This document shows positions 24,409 through 33,255 of a DNA stretch of 34,012 nucleotides, one piece after another. The first letter of the stretch is position 1. Every line of letters begins with the position of its first letter. Under the pieces are notes generated by a model. The model ran no database searches. It was not told the DNA's origin and saw nothing but the letters and a program-made list of their open reading frames with translations. The stretch is taken from positions 1-34,012 of the forward strand of contig PLSD01000084.1 in the NCBI GenBank assembly GCA_003164135.1, read 5' to 3'. Both the position numbers and the translations under genes were made by a program. This DNA comes from Acetobacteraceae bacterium. Lineage in GTDB: Bacteria > Pseudomonadota > Alphaproteobacteria > Acetobacterales > Acetobacteraceae.

Positions 24409-24930
24409 ATGGAAATCGGACATATCGGACTATACGTGCGGGATTTTGATAGGATGCTCGAATTTTATCGGGGCGTCTTCGGTTTTGCGATCACAGACAT
24501 CGCTCGAAATGAATCCAGATCGATTGTTTTCCTGACGGGAGATCCGGCAACTCACCATCAGTTTGTTCTGGCGACTGGGCGCCCGGAGGCAGAGCAGCAT
24601 TTGCTTAATCAAATTTCGTTTCGACTAAAAAATCTCGGTGAGTTGCGGCGCGTCTATAAGTATCTCGTGGACAAGAACTATCCGGATCTCGATCCCTCGA
24701 CGCACGGAACCGCTTGGTCTGTGTATTTTCGAGATCCTGAAGGCAACCGCATTGAGATCTATGTCGATACGCCTTGGTATATCACGCAGCCGTATCGCGC
24801 GCGCATAGACCTGCTGGACAGCGAGGCAGAGATCTACGCACATACTGAAGCGATGTGCCGCAAGGCGCCCGGCTTTCAGTCTCTGGCGGTATGGAGTCAA
24901 AATACGGCGCGCAACATCAGGCAGCTTTAA
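24409..24930 (+). CDS. VOC-family protein, probable single-domain extradiol-type dioxygenase
   Basis: A 173-residue protein of the vicinal oxygen chelate superfamily with two beta-alpha-beta-beta-beta modules. Candidate metal ligands are H5 (IGHIGLYVRD), H49 or H50 (ATHHQFVL) and E116 (DPEGNRIEIYVDTPW). The ending DPEGNRIEIYVDTPWYI is usual for small single-domain relatives of type I extradiol dioxygenases. It could cleave a catechol-type ring, but the cassette has no hydrolase or decarboxylase for a meta-cleavage pathway, so isomerase or quinone-handling roles remain open. GGAGGAGG precedes the ATG. The FAD hydroxylase gene follows after 32 bp. Confidence 0.75.
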   Translation: MEIGHIGLYVRDFDRMLEFYRGVFGFAITDIARNESRSIVFLTGDPATHHQFVLATGRPEAEQHLLNQISFRLKNLGELRRVYKYLVDKNYPDLDPSTHGTAWSVYFRDPEGNRIEIYVDTPWYITQPYRARIDLLDSEAEIYAHTEAMCRKAPGFQSLAVWSQNTARNIRQL

Positions 24931-24962
24931 GCGGCACCGCAGACAGAGCATTGGGGTATAAA

Positions 24963-26450
24963 ATGAGTGAGAAATCAGAGCAGTTCGATGTTGCCGTCGT
25001 CGGCTACGGACCTGCCGGCGCGGCGCTGGCGAATATCCTTGAACGGCAGGGGATGAGCGTTATTGTCATCGAACAATTCCCGCAATCTTACCTGCTGCCG
25101 CGCGCGACTCATCTGGACGGCGAGTCGATGCGGATTTTGCAGTCCGTGGGCATCGCCACGGCGCTCGCGCCAAAGCTCGGAACCTATTTTCGGATGCGTT
25201 TTGAGGATTCAGATGGCAATTTGCTGCTCGACTGGCCGCGCTCACGGGCGCCTGGAATTCACGGCTGGTACGATAGCAACCGGTTCCACCAGCCAGATCT
25301 GGAGGCGGCATTGCAGGCGCGCGTGGCAAAATCACCCCGCGTATCCGTGCGGCGCGGTTGGCGCGTCACCAGCCTGACGCAGGATGACACGGGCGTATTG
25401 CTTGCGGCAAGCAACGAGCCCGGCGAGACCTTAAACGCCCGTGCGCGTTTCGTCGTGGGCTGTGACGGCGCGCGCTCAACGGTGCGGTCACTCATTGGTG
25501 GCGAGGTCTCCCCCCTTGCGCCGCCGGAGCAGTGGCTCGTCGTTGATTTCACCTTGCAACCCGGAGCGCCAGAACTTCCAGAGGGCACCGTGCAATATTG
25601 CGATCCAAAGCGCCCCGTCACCTACATCGAAGGGGCTGGTAAGCGGCGGCGCTGGGAGATCATGCTGCTGCCGGGGGATGACCCGGCGACCTTCGCGGAC
25701 CCGGAAAATGTATATCGGCTGCTGGCGCGCTGGATTTCACCGAAGGACGTCGAACTCGAGCGCGCGGTTGTTTATAGCTTCGGCTCGGCCGTTTCGACAC
25801 GCTGGCGCGACAATCGGATATTTATTGCTGGCGACGCCGCGCATCTGACGCCACCATTTTTGGGGCAGGGCCTGTGTTCCGGCCTGCGCGACATCATTAA
25901 CCTTGCCTGGAAGCTTGATTGGACGCTCGCCGGCCGCGCCGCGCCGGGGTTGCTCGATAGCTACCAGCAAGAAGTTGAGCCTCAGGTGAGCCAATATATT
26001 GGCGAAGCCAATCGGATCGGCGCCATCATTCAGGTTAGGGATCCTGAAAAAGCGCGCAAGCGGGACGCGATGTTGCGGAGCGATCCCCGGAGCCTGACGT
26101 CGATCAAGCCGCGCTTGGGCGGCGATCTATGGGGGCAGAAGGCGAACCCCCTGGCTGGAACCCTCGCGCCGCAGCCTAAGCTGCTCTCAGGCGCGTTGAT
26201 GGACGAAGTCGTCGGATTGCGTTTTGCGCTGCTGGCGCGGCCCGGAGTCCTGGCGCGGTTGGGGTCAGCTTCCCTTGCCCGATGGCAATCCGCGCAAGGG
26301 GTTCTGCTCGAAGGGGATGGGCAAGACTATCTGGACTCCTTGGGTGTCGAAGCAGTTCTCATCCGTCCGGACCATTATCTGTTCGGGACGGCGCGTTCCG
26401 CGGTAGAGCTGGAGGCGTTGATTGATGCTCTTCCTCTCGCCGCGAGTTGA
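24963..26450 (+). CDS. FAD-dependent aromatic hydroxylase (MhpA/phenol-hydroxylase-like)
   Basis: A 495-residue single-component flavoprotein monooxygenase. FAD-binding motifs are GYGPAG (14-19), the DG motif GCDGARST (166-173) and the GD motif IAGDAAHLTPP (288-298). The segments LLPRATHLDGESMRILQSVGI and WYDSNRFHQPDLEAAL (105-120 region) point to the MhpA branch, which hydroxylates 3-hydroxyphenyl compounds or resorcinol-type rings with NAD(P)H. ATG 24963 gives the glycine motif its normal place; the longer frame to 24855 overlaps the VOC gene. In context it may turn hydroquinone or resorcinol into hydroxyquinol. Substrate is inference. Confidence 0.85.
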   Translation: MSEKSEQFDVAVVGYGPAGAALANILERQGMSVIVIEQFPQSYLLPRATHLDGESMRILQSVGIATALAPKLGTYFRMRFEDSDGNLLLDWPRSRAPGIHGWYDSNRFHQPDLEAALQARVAKSPRVSVRRGWRVTSLTQDDTGVLLAASNEPGETLNARARFVVGCDGARSTVRSLIGGEVSPLAPPEQWLVVDFTLQPGAPELPEGTVQYCDPKRPVTYIEGAGKRRRWEIMLLPGDDPATFADPENVYRLLARWISPKDVELERAVVYSFGSAVSTRWRDNRIFIAGDAAHLTPPFLGQGLCSGLRDIINLAWKLDWTLAGRAAPGLLDSYQQEVEPQVSQYIGEANRIGAIIQVRDPEKARKRDAMLRSDPRSLTSIKPRLGGDLWGQKANPLAGTLAPQPKLLSGALMDEVVGLRFALLARPGVLARLGSASLARWQSAQGVLLEGDGQDYLDSLGVEAVLIRPDHYLFGTARSAVELEALIDALPLAAS

Positions 26451-26592
26451 TCTTCCCAAATGGGGGCGTTGGGCTCTGACGGCCGCCGGACGGTAGGGGC
26501 CCAGCGCCTATCCCTGGGGAACCACAAGAACGCCTGGCGGTCGCGCTGCGAAGGCGAGCTCAAGCGTGGCCAGATTGACCTGCTATGCCATG

Positions 26593-27399
26593 TCAGCTTG
26601 CCGTGATGCGGGCGAGATGAACGGCGGCGGCCTGCAGTTCCGGGAGGGCCGTGCCGGTGAGCCAGTCCAATGCACGCTGGCTGGACTGGGTGGCGAGATT
26701 GAGCGCGGCTCTCACCTCCCCCCCGGGGCCGCGCACGGGCACTGCTACAGAGCGCAGCCCGGCTTCCAGCTCGCCATCGGTGATCGCCCAGCCATTTGTA
26801 CGCACCGATTCTATCTCTTCGTGCAACGCTTCAGCCGTGGTGAGGGTGAGCGCCGTGCGGGCTGGAAAGGGAGCGCGGGCCAGAAACGCATGAAGTGACG
26901 GGGGTTCCAACCCGGCCAGCAGGACACGCCCGTTCGAGGTGCAGTAGCTGGGCAGTGTGCTGCCTGCCAACAAAGGCACCGAGATGATACGCGCCGCTTC
27001 AGCACGGCAGACATAGAGCACATTGGCGTGGCCGTAGCGCGGGTCGAACATGGCCAGCGAGCTTGATTCCCCCAGCCGGTCACGTAGCGCATCCACCACG
27101 GGCTGGCCGGCGCGAGACAGCGGGTCGGCCGCGGTGAAGGCACGGGCCAGCGGCAGCACCGCCTGAGTGAGGCTGTATTTGCCTTCCCGCGCTGCCGCAT
27201 AGCCAAGCCGCTCCAGCGTGAACAGACAACGCCCGGCGGCGGAGCGGGAAAGACCTGTGGCATTGGCGGCCTGGGTGACGGTGAGGCTGGTGTGGCCCTC
27301 GAAGGCGCGTAGCACGTCGAGGCCGCGGGCCAGCGACGCCATGAAGCGCGGGTCAGCCTCCGTGAAATCTTTCTTGACTCCGTCGCTCAAGGTCGGCAA
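26593..27399 (-). CDS. IclR-family regulator (PcaR/PcaU/PobR-like)
   Basis: A 268-residue regulator with an N-terminal winged helix (about 20-80, SLARGLDVLRAFEGHTSL, NATGLSRSAAGRCLFTLERLG) and a C-terminal effector domain (about 95-265, with DAL...GESSSLAMF and GWAITDGELEAGLRSVAVPV). The subgroup with RFMASLARGLDVL at the start contains activators and repressors of the 3-oxoadipate pathway. It is divergent from the CoA-transferase operon across 61 bp that hold a perfect 15-bp palindrome, and it probably controls that operon and itself in response to a pathway intermediate such as 3-oxoadipate. Confidence 0.87.
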   Translation of the reverse strand: MPTLSDGVKKDFTEADPRFMASLARGLDVLRAFEGHTSLTVTQAANATGLSRSAAGRCLFTLERLGYAAAREGKYSLTQAVLPLARAFTAADPLSRAGQPVVDALRDRLGESSSLAMFDPRYGHANVLYVCRAEAARIISVPLLAGSTLPSYCTSNGRVLLAGLEPPSLHAFLARAPFPARTALTLTTAEALHEEIESVRTNGWAITDGELEAGLRSVAVPVRGPGGEVRAALNLATQSSQRALDWLTGTALPELQAAAVHLARITAS

Positions 27400-27421
27400 C
27401 TATCCTATAATAGAACACATA

Positions 27422-27436
27422 GTCCGATTATCGGAC
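27422..27436. promoter_or_regulatory. IclR-type operator palindrome
   Basis: GTCCGAT-T-ATCGGAC is a perfect 7-bp dyad with a one-base centre in the gap between the divergent IclR and CoA-transferase genes. It resembles the GTTCGATAATCGCAC-type sites recalled for PobR, PcaU and PcaR. A TATAAT lies just to its left (27406-27411), so binding could block or shift a rightward promoter; no good -35 box is seen. Confidence 0.65.
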
Positions 27437-27460
27437 ATTTAGGAACTACACAAGGGTCGA

Positions 27461-28168
27461 ATGCAAAAAATCTATCCAAGCCCGGCGGCTGCGCTGGAGG
27501 GGGTGTTGTCCGACGGCATGAGTATCATGTCCGGCGGTTTTGGCCTGTCCGGAAACCCGGAAAGCCTGATCCCGGTCATCCGCGATGCGGGGGTGAAGGA
27601 GCTCACCGTGATCTCAAACAATTGCGGGGCGGACGGATTCGGGCTCTGGATGCTCTTGAACAACCGGCAAATCAGGAAAATGATCTCCTCCTATATCGGC
27701 GAGAATAAGCTGTTCGAGCGGCTCTATCTGGAAGGCGGGCTGGATCTGGAGTTGAACCCGCAAGGCACGCTGGCCGAGCGGATCCGCGCCGGCGGTGCCG
27801 GAATCCCGGCCTTCTATACGCGCACCGGCGTAGGCACGGTGGTGGCGGAGGGCAAGCCGGTGGAGGAGATTGAGGGCCAGTCTTATGTGCGCGAGACCTG
27901 GCTGCGTGCCGACCTCGCCATCATAAAGGCCTGGCGCGCCGACCCGGCGGGGAATCTGATGTTCCGCAAGACGGCACGCAATTTCAATCCCAACATGGCG
28001 ACGGCAGCAAAGATGACAGTGGTGGAGGCGGAGGAGATCGTACCGGCTGGCACGCTCGACCCAGATAGCATCCACACGCCCGGCATCTACGTCGACCGCA
28101 TCGTGCAAAGCACCGTGAATGAAAAACGTATCGAGAAACTCACGCTACGTGAACGTGAGGAGGCGTAA
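27461..28168 (+). CDS. pcaI: 3-oxoacid (3-oxoadipate) CoA-transferase subunit A
   Basis: A 235-residue alpha subunit of the class I CoA-transferase family ([16 protein letters not shown] near 26-41; [20 protein letters not shown] split across 76-95; [18 protein letters not shown]). With the B subunit it moves CoA from succinyl-CoA to 3-oxoadipate. By sequence alone it could equally be a succinyl-CoA:acetoacetate transferase (ScoA); the assignment to 3-oxoadipate comes from the downstream PcaF-type thiolase and maleylacetate reductase. AAGGG precedes the ATG, and the B gene starts two bases after its stop. Confidence 0.82.
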   Translation: MQKIYPSPAAALEGVLSDGMSIMSGGFGLSGNPESLIPVIRDAGVKELTVISNNCGADGFGLWMLLNNRQIRKMISSYIGENKLFERLYLEGGLDLELNPQGTLAERIRAGGAGIPAFYTRTGVGTVVAEGKPVEEIEGQSYVRETWLRADLAIIKAWRADPAGNLMFRKTARNFNPNMATAAKMTVVEAEEIVPAGTLDPDSIHTPGIYVDRIVQSTVNEKRIEKLTLREREEA

Positions 28169-28170
28169 TA

Positions 28171-28824
28171 ATGCCCTGGACACGCGATGAAATGGCCGCC
28201 CGCGCAGCCAAAGAGCTGCGCGATGGCTACTATGTCAATCTGGGCATCGGCATTCCCACGCTAGTGGCCAACCATATCCCCGCCGGCATGGATGTGACAT
28301 TGCAGAGCGAGAACGGAATGCTCGGCATGGGCCCATTCCCTTATCGGGACGAGGTGGACCCGGACCTGATCAATGCCGGCAAGCAGACGGTGACGGAACT
28401 GCCCACCACCAGCTTCTTCTCCTCGGCCGAAAGCTTTGCCATGATCCGCGGAGGCCATATCGATATGGCCATCCTTGGCGCGATGGAAGTTGCCGCTAAT
28501 GGGGACATCGCCAACTGGACCATTCCCGGCAAGATGGTGAAGGGCATGGGCGGCGCCATGGACCTCGTCGCTGGTGTGAAGCGCGTGGTGGTGGTGATGG
28601 ACCATACCGCGAAAGACGGCACGCCGAAGATCGTGGAAAAATGCTCACTCCCACTCACTGGTGCTGGCGTGGTGGACCTGATCATCAGCGATCTCTGCGT
28701 GTTGTCCTGCGACAGGAGTGGCACGCTGAAACTGGTAGAGCTGGCGCCCGGCGTGAGCGAGGAAGAAGTGCGCGCCAAGACCGCCGCGTCGCTGGCTAAT
28801 AATTTTATCGAGGCGAAACCATGA
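28171..28824 (+). CDS. pcaJ: 3-oxoacid (3-oxoadipate) CoA-transferase subunit B
   Basis: A 217-residue beta subunit. The catalytic glutamate is E47 in [12 protein letters not shown], which forms the glutamyl-CoA intermediate; [13 protein letters not shown] (25-37) and [19 protein letters not shown] are also typical. It acts with the A subunit in the cytoplasm. The stop overlaps the thiolase start (ATGA), so A, B and thiolase are translationally coupled in one operon. Confidence 0.85.
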   Translation: MPWTRDEMAARAAKELRDGYYVNLGIGIPTLVANHIPAGMDVTLQSENGMLGMGPFPYRDEVDPDLINAGKQTVTELPTTSFFSSAESFAMIRGGHIDMAILGAMEVAANGDIANWTIPGKMVKGMGGAMDLVAGVKRVVVVMDHTAKDGTPKIVEKCSLPLTGAGVVDLIISDLCVLSCDRSGTLKLVELAPGVSEEEVRAKTAASLANNFIEAKP

Positions 28825-30023
28825 TTGAGGCCTTCATCTGCGATGCCGTCCGCACGCCCATCGGCCGTTTCGGGGGCAGTCTGTCCGGCGTGCGTACGGA
28901 TGATCTGGCGGCGCTGCCGATCAGCACGCTGTTGGCGCGCGCGCTGTCGCTCGATCCCGCCGCCATTGAGGAGGTTTTTTATGGCTGCGCAAACCAGGCG
29001 GGTGAGGATAACCGCAACGTGGCACGCATGGCGGCGCTGCTGGCGGGGCTGCCAGTGAGTGTGCCGGGCTGCACCATCAACCGGCTATGCGCCAGTGGGG
29101 CGGATGCGGTGGGCACGGCGGCGCGGGCGGTGATGACCGGGCAGATCAGCATTGCCATTGCCGGTGGCACAGAAAACATGAGCCGTGCGCCCTATGTAAT
29201 GGCGAAGTGCGAAAAGCCGTTTTCGCGCGAGATGAGCATCGAGGATACGGTGGTCGGCTGGCGGCTAATCAACGCGAAAATGCGGAAATTATACGGCACG
29301 GCTTCGATGCCAGAAACCGGCGAGAATGTGGCCGACCGCTACCATGTGAGCCGCGATGAGCAGGATGCGTTTGCGCTCCAAAGTCAGCAGCGTGCTGAGG
29401 CTGCTAGGGCCAGCGGCTATTTCACGGAAGAGATCGTTCCAGTAACGATCTCCGGCAAAAAAGCGGATGTCGTGTTCAGCGCAGATGAACATCCGCGTGC
29501 CAACACCACAGCTGAAATTCTCGCCGGGTTGAAACCCATCGTGAAAGCGGACGGCACCGTGACTGCGGGGAATGCCTCTGGCGTGAATGACGGGGCGGTG
29601 GCCATGTTCATTGCCTCTGGCGAGGCGGCACGCAGGCATGGGCTGATGCCGCGCGCCCGTGTGCTCGGCATGGCGACGGCCGGGGTGGAACCTGACGTGA
29701 TGGGCATAGGCCCGGTGCCCGCCAGCCAAAAACTGATGGCGCAGCTCGGGCTGGGCATCGGTGATTTCGATTTGATCGAAATCAATGAGGCGTTCGCCTC
29801 GCAGGTTATCGCCTGCGCGCGGGCGCTTGGCATCGATCCTGGCGATGAGCGGCTCAACCCGCATGGTGGCGCCATCGCCCTCGGCCATCCGCTTGGCGCA
29901 TCCGGTGCCCGGCTGGCAATGACGGCCGTGCATGGGCTGGAGCGGCGCGGCGGTAAACGGACACTCGTCACCATGTGCATCGGCGTTGGACAAGGGCTAG
30001 CCCTAGCTTTGGAAAAAATTTGA
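28821..30023 (+). CDS. pcaF: 3-oxoadipyl-CoA thiolase (PcaF-type)
   Basis: A 400-residue thiolase. The nucleophile is C90 ([12 protein letters not shown]), the histidine is H356 ([13 protein letters not shown]) and the second cysteine is C386 in CIGVGQG. The variant CIGVGQG, rather than CxGGG, and the opening [20 protein letters not shown] are marks of the PcaF/PaaJ group, which splits 3-oxoadipyl-CoA into succinyl-CoA and acetyl-CoA. This is the last step of the pathway encoded by the cassette. Confidence 0.9.
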   Translation: MIEAFICDAVRTPIGRFGGSLSGVRTDDLAALPISTLLARALSLDPAAIEEVFYGCANQAGEDNRNVARMAALLAGLPVSVPGCTINRLCASGADAVGTAARAVMTGQISIAIAGGTENMSRAPYVMAKCEKPFSREMSIEDTVVGWRLINAKMRKLYGTASMPETGENVADRYHVSRDEQDAFALQSQQRAEAARASGYFTEEIVPVTISGKKADVVFSADEHPRANTTAEILAGLKPIVKADGTVTAGNASGVNDGAVAMFIASGEAARRHGLMPRARVLGMATAGVEPDVMGIGPVPASQKLMAQLGLGIGDFDLIEINEAFASQVIACARALGIDPGDERLNPHGGAIALGHPLGASGARLAMTAVHGLERRGGKRTLVTMCIGVGQGLALALEKI

Positions 30024-30343
30024 GTTTCAGCGTTTGGCTGAACAAGATTAAGGTCCAGATGCGGTCTGGCGGCGTCGCGGAGCTTTCCCTGATGGCACGT
30101 TCATTCTGCGTACACGGGGGTTCGGCGCCGCTTGACGGCCGCCAGCTGAGATTTCTGATACAGTCTCTTAGCACTTCAGGGGTGGGATCGGGCTCCGGCT
30201 GATCATGGGCCGTGACGGAACGGGGGAGGATGTGCTAGTTTCAGCCGTTATTGATATTTCAAGGAACAATCCTGATTTGAGCGAGCAGTTGTGCATGATA
30301 GCAGCCTGAAAGGGTTGAGACCTATGATCCGCCGGAGGAAAAT
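30024..30343. other. Gene-free 320 bp between thiolase and AraC genes
   Basis: No gene is seen. A small dyad TTCAGC-GTTTG-GCTGAA (30025-30041) directly after the thiolase stop could be a weak terminator; no T run follows. The rest should hold the promoter of the AraC-type regulator. Confidence 0.45.
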
Positions 30344-31240
30344 GTGACACGCCGGGTGTTCGATGTGCGGCAGACGCACGGCATATTGTGGCGGCCGGAA
30401 AATCGCATCGAGCAATCCAGCGACCGGCTGGGCTGGTCGTCCATTTACGTCTCGCAGCAATACGAACAGCCTTTCGACGATTCCTACGAGCCGGTGAAGG
30501 ACCATCTCGTGATCCTGCATCTGGATGGTCCGGTACCGGTGGAACGGCGGCTGCACGGCACGATGGAGCGCATGCTGATTCCACCGGGCGGCGTGTTCTC
30601 CATGCCGGGTGGAACGGATTTTTGGGTGCGGCTGCTGGAGCCTTTACACAGCATACATTTTTACGTGCGGGATGAGATTCTACGAGAGGTCGCGGCGGAA
30701 TTCTGGCCCGGCGATCCGGCGAAGATAGAGTTGACGCCATTTTTCGGCGATATCGACCCGGTGGTGGAAAATATCGCGCGTGCCGCCAATCATGCGGTCA
30801 GCGCAGGCGATGGGACATCGCAATTGCTGGCCGATTATCTGGCCCGCGCGCTGGCGGTACGGCTGATCGCTCACAGTCCGGGCATGATGGCTGGGTCTGC
30901 GGCACGCGGCATGTTGGAGCCGGTGCAGCGGCAGCGTCTGCGAGATTTCGTGGCGGCGCATCTGGCCCACCCGATTGGCCTGGCCGACCTGGCTGCCGCA
31001 GCGGGGATCTCACCGTCACGCCTTGCCCGCGGCTTCAAGCGCGATACCGGTATGACACCCTATCAATACGTGCTGTCCGCGCGGGTGCATCTGGCAAAGA
31101 AACTCTTGCACACCAGCACGAGGCCGATTGCCGAAATTGCCTTGGCTTGCGGCTTCAGTCATCAGGAACACCTGACGCGCATGTTCGGGCGTGAGGTGGG
31201 GACGACACCGGCAGCCTACCGGCGTAATGGCCGGAACTAG
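30344..31240 (+). CDS. AraC-family transcriptional regulator
   Basis: A 298-residue regulator. The N-terminal part (about 1-180) is an effector domain of the cupin-like type. The C-terminal two helix-turn-helix motifs are clear: LADLAAAAGISPSRLARGFKRDTG (split at about 215-238) and IAEIALACGFSHQEHLTRMFGREVG (about 265-290), ending GTTPAAYRRNGRN. GTG 30344 is the start, with GGAGGA five bases upstream. It lies 83 bp ahead of the maleylacetate reductase operon on the same strand and is the likely activator of those genes. The inducer is not known. Confidence 0.85.
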   Translation: MTRRVFDVRQTHGILWRPENRIEQSSDRLGWSSIYVSQQYEQPFDDSYEPVKDHLVILHLDGPVPVERRLHGTMERMLIPPGGVFSMPGGTDFWVRLLEPLHSIHFYVRDEILREVAAEFWPGDPAKIELTPFFGDIDPVVENIARAANHAVSAGDGTSQLLADYLARALAVRLIAHSPGMMAGSAARGMLEPVQRQRLRDFVAAHLAHPIGLADLAAAAGISPSRLARGFKRDTGMTPYQYVLSARVHLAKKLLHTSTRPIAEIALACGFSHQEHLTRMFGREVGTTPAAYRRNGRN

Positions 31241-31323
31241 CGGTGGTTTCATGCAAAGCGCCCGTGCGAATCGTGCAGGAAATTACCACTGCCTGGAAGG
31301 ATAGTTAAAAATTAGGGGGAAAT

Positions 31324-32388
31324 ATGAAAGCTTTTATTTATAACGCCCTGCCGGCGCGCATTCTGTTCGGAGCGGTCGCCGCAGATGTGCTGCCGGCGGA
31401 GATCGAGCGTCTCTCCCGTCGCCGGGCGCTGTTGCTTTCCACACCAGGCCAGGCGGAGATGGTGGCTGAAATCGCTCGCGGGATCGGTGCTGTTACCGCC
31501 GGGCTGTTCAGCGAGGCGGCGATGCACACGCCGGTCGAGGTCACCGAATTGGCCCTGCGCGCGCTGCACCAGGCCGATGCGGATTGTATTGTCGCGATCG
31601 GCGGCGGCTCCACGATCGGACTCGGTAAGGCGTTGGCCCTGCGGACCGATTTGCCGCAGATTGCGGTGCCCACCACCTATGCCGGATCGGAAGTGACGCC
31701 GATCCTCGGACAGACGGAAGCGGGCCGCAAAACGACATTGCGCTCGCCGAAAGTTCTGCCGGAGGTGGTGATCTACGATACGGCTCTGACGCTGAGCATG
31801 CCAGCCGGGCTGACGGTTACCTCTGGCATGAACGCGATCGCCCATGCGGTGGAAGCATTATGGGCGCAGGATTCTAACCCGGTAATCGATTTGCTCGCCG
31901 AACGCGGCATTGCAGCCCTGGCGCGCTCTTTGCCCGTGCTGGTGCAAGACGCCAGCGACCCGGAAGCGCGTTCCGATGCGCAATTTGGCACTTGGGCCTC
32001 TGGGACGTGCCTGGGGGCCGTCGGGATGTCCCTGCATCACAAGCTTTGCCATGTGCTAGGTGGTAGTTTCGATCTACCGCATAGCGAAACGCATACCATC
32101 ATTCTGCCGCATGTGGTTGCAGCCCTGTTGCCGAAACTGCCGCAGATGCGCGAAACCCTTGTCCGTATTCTGGGCACCGATACGCCAGCCGGTCGGCTAT
32201 ATGATATTCCCGCTGCATTTCATGCCAGCATGGCGCTGCGCGATATCGGTATGCCGCATCAGGGGATCGCCCAAGCGGTGCGAGAAGTGTTCGAATCCAG
32301 CTATTGGATGCCGGCCTCGGTGAGTGAAAAAGAGATGGAAATGCTGCTGGACAATGCCTGGTATGGCCGCCGCCCGGAGGGAATTTGA
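31324..32388 (+). CDS. macA: Maleylacetate reductase
   Basis: A 354-residue member of the iron-containing alcohol dehydrogenase-like family, of standard length for maleylacetate reductases. The nucleotide-binding region shows AIGGGSTIGLGKALAL (about 92-107), and PTTYAGSEVTPILGQTE and MNAIAHAVEALWA mark the maleylacetate reductase subgroup. It reduces maleylacetate to 3-oxoadipate with NAD(P)H. An AGGGGGA site precedes the ATG. The hydroxyquinol dioxygenase gene follows after three bases, so product passes straight to this enzyme. Confidence 0.9.
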   Translation: MKAFIYNALPARILFGAVAADVLPAEIERLSRRRALLLSTPGQAEMVAEIARGIGAVTAGLFSEAAMHTPVEVTELALRALHQADADCIVAIGGGSTIGLGKALALRTDLPQIAVPTTYAGSEVTPILGQTEAGRKTTLRSPKVLPEVVIYDTALTLSMPAGLTVTSGMNAIAHAVEALWAQDSNPVIDLLAERGIAALARSLPVLVQDASDPEARSDAQFGTWASGTCLGAVGMSLHHKLCHVLGGSFDLPHSETHTIILPHVVAALLPKLPQMRETLVRILGTDTPAGRLYDIPAAFHASMALRDIGMPHQGIAQAVREVFESSYWMPASVSEKEMEMLLDNAWYGRRPEGI

Positions 32389-32391
32389 GAT

Positions 32392-33255
32392 ATGCGGGAT
32401 TTTAACGAATTCAACATTACCGACGCGGTGATCGAGCGTTTTGGTGCCACGCCCAATCCGCGTCTCAAGCAGCTCGTGAGCCGGCTGACCGCGTATCTGC
32501 ATGATTATGTCCGGGAAGTGGAGCCGAGTTTCGAGGAATGGCTGTTGGCCGTCCAGTTTCTCACGCGTACCGGACAGCTCTGCGATGAGGCAAGGCAGGA
32601 ATTCATCCTGTTGTCGGACGTGCTGGGTATTTCCATGCTGGTAGATGCTGTCAATCACCGGCTGCCGGATGGTGCCACCGAGACCACGGTGCTTGGACCG
32701 TTCCATGTGGACAACGCCCCGCTGCTGGAAAACGGTGCGGATATGAGCCCCGGCATGAGTGGCGAGCCGCTCTATATCGAAGGCCAGGTGATCGCAGCCG
32801 ACGGTACGCCTCTGGAAGGTGCCATGGTGGACCTGTGGCATTCCGATCAGGACGGTTTCTACGATGTGCAGCGTACGGATTTGGTAGGCCCTATCGGGCG
32901 TGCGCGCGTACGGACTGAGGCAGGGGGCAAATTCCGGATACGCACCATAACGCCATCGCCGTATCCGATACCGTATGATGGTCCGGTGGGGGATCTGCTG
33001 ACTGCGACAAAACGGCATCCCTGGCGGCCGGCGCATGTGCATTTCATGATCGCGCATCCCGGCTATGAAACGCTGGTGACGCATGTATTCGATGCGGATA
33101 GCGACTATCTGGACAGTGATGCGGTGTTCGGGGTGAAAAATTCGCTGATACGGGAGTATGTCCGGCACGAACAAGGCCCTATGCCGGATGGCACGCCAGT
33201 TGCCGGCACCTGGCGGCATTTGCAATTTCAATTCGGCCTGAAGTCGCGGGAGTGA
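32392..33255 (+). CDS. Hydroxyquinol 1,2-dioxygenase (intradiol)
   Basis: A 287-residue intradiol dioxygenase. An N-terminal helical linker domain (about 1-95) precedes the catalytic beta sandwich. Non-haem Fe(III) ligands are Y157 (DQDGFYDVQ), Y191 (SPYPIPYDGPVG), H215 and H217 (RPAHVHF). The linker LGPFHVDNAP and the overall length fit hydroxyquinol rather than catechol enzymes, and the adjacent maleylacetate reductase settles it: ring opening of hydroxyquinol gives maleylacetate. The stop overlaps the Rieske gene start by four bases. Confidence 0.9.
   Translation: MRDFNEFNITDAVIERFGATPNPRLKQLVSRLTAYLHDYVREVEPSFEEWLLAVQFLTRTGQLCDEARQEFILLSDVLGISMLVDAVNHRLPDGATETTVLGPFHVDNAPLLENGADMSPGMSGEPLYIEGQVIAADGTPLEGAMVDLWHSDQDGFYDVQRTDLVGPIGRARVRTEAGGKFRIRTITPSPYPIPYDGPVGDLLTATKRHPWRPAHVHFMIAHPGYETLVTHVFDADSDYLDSDAVFGVKNSLIREYVRHEQGPMPDGTPVAGTWRHLQFQFGLKSRE

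Noticed and set aside
30168-30740. 190-codon minus-strand frame over the AraC gene start
   Set aside because: Shadow of the AraC-type regulator, which has a clear ribosome binding site and two helix-turn-helix motifs.
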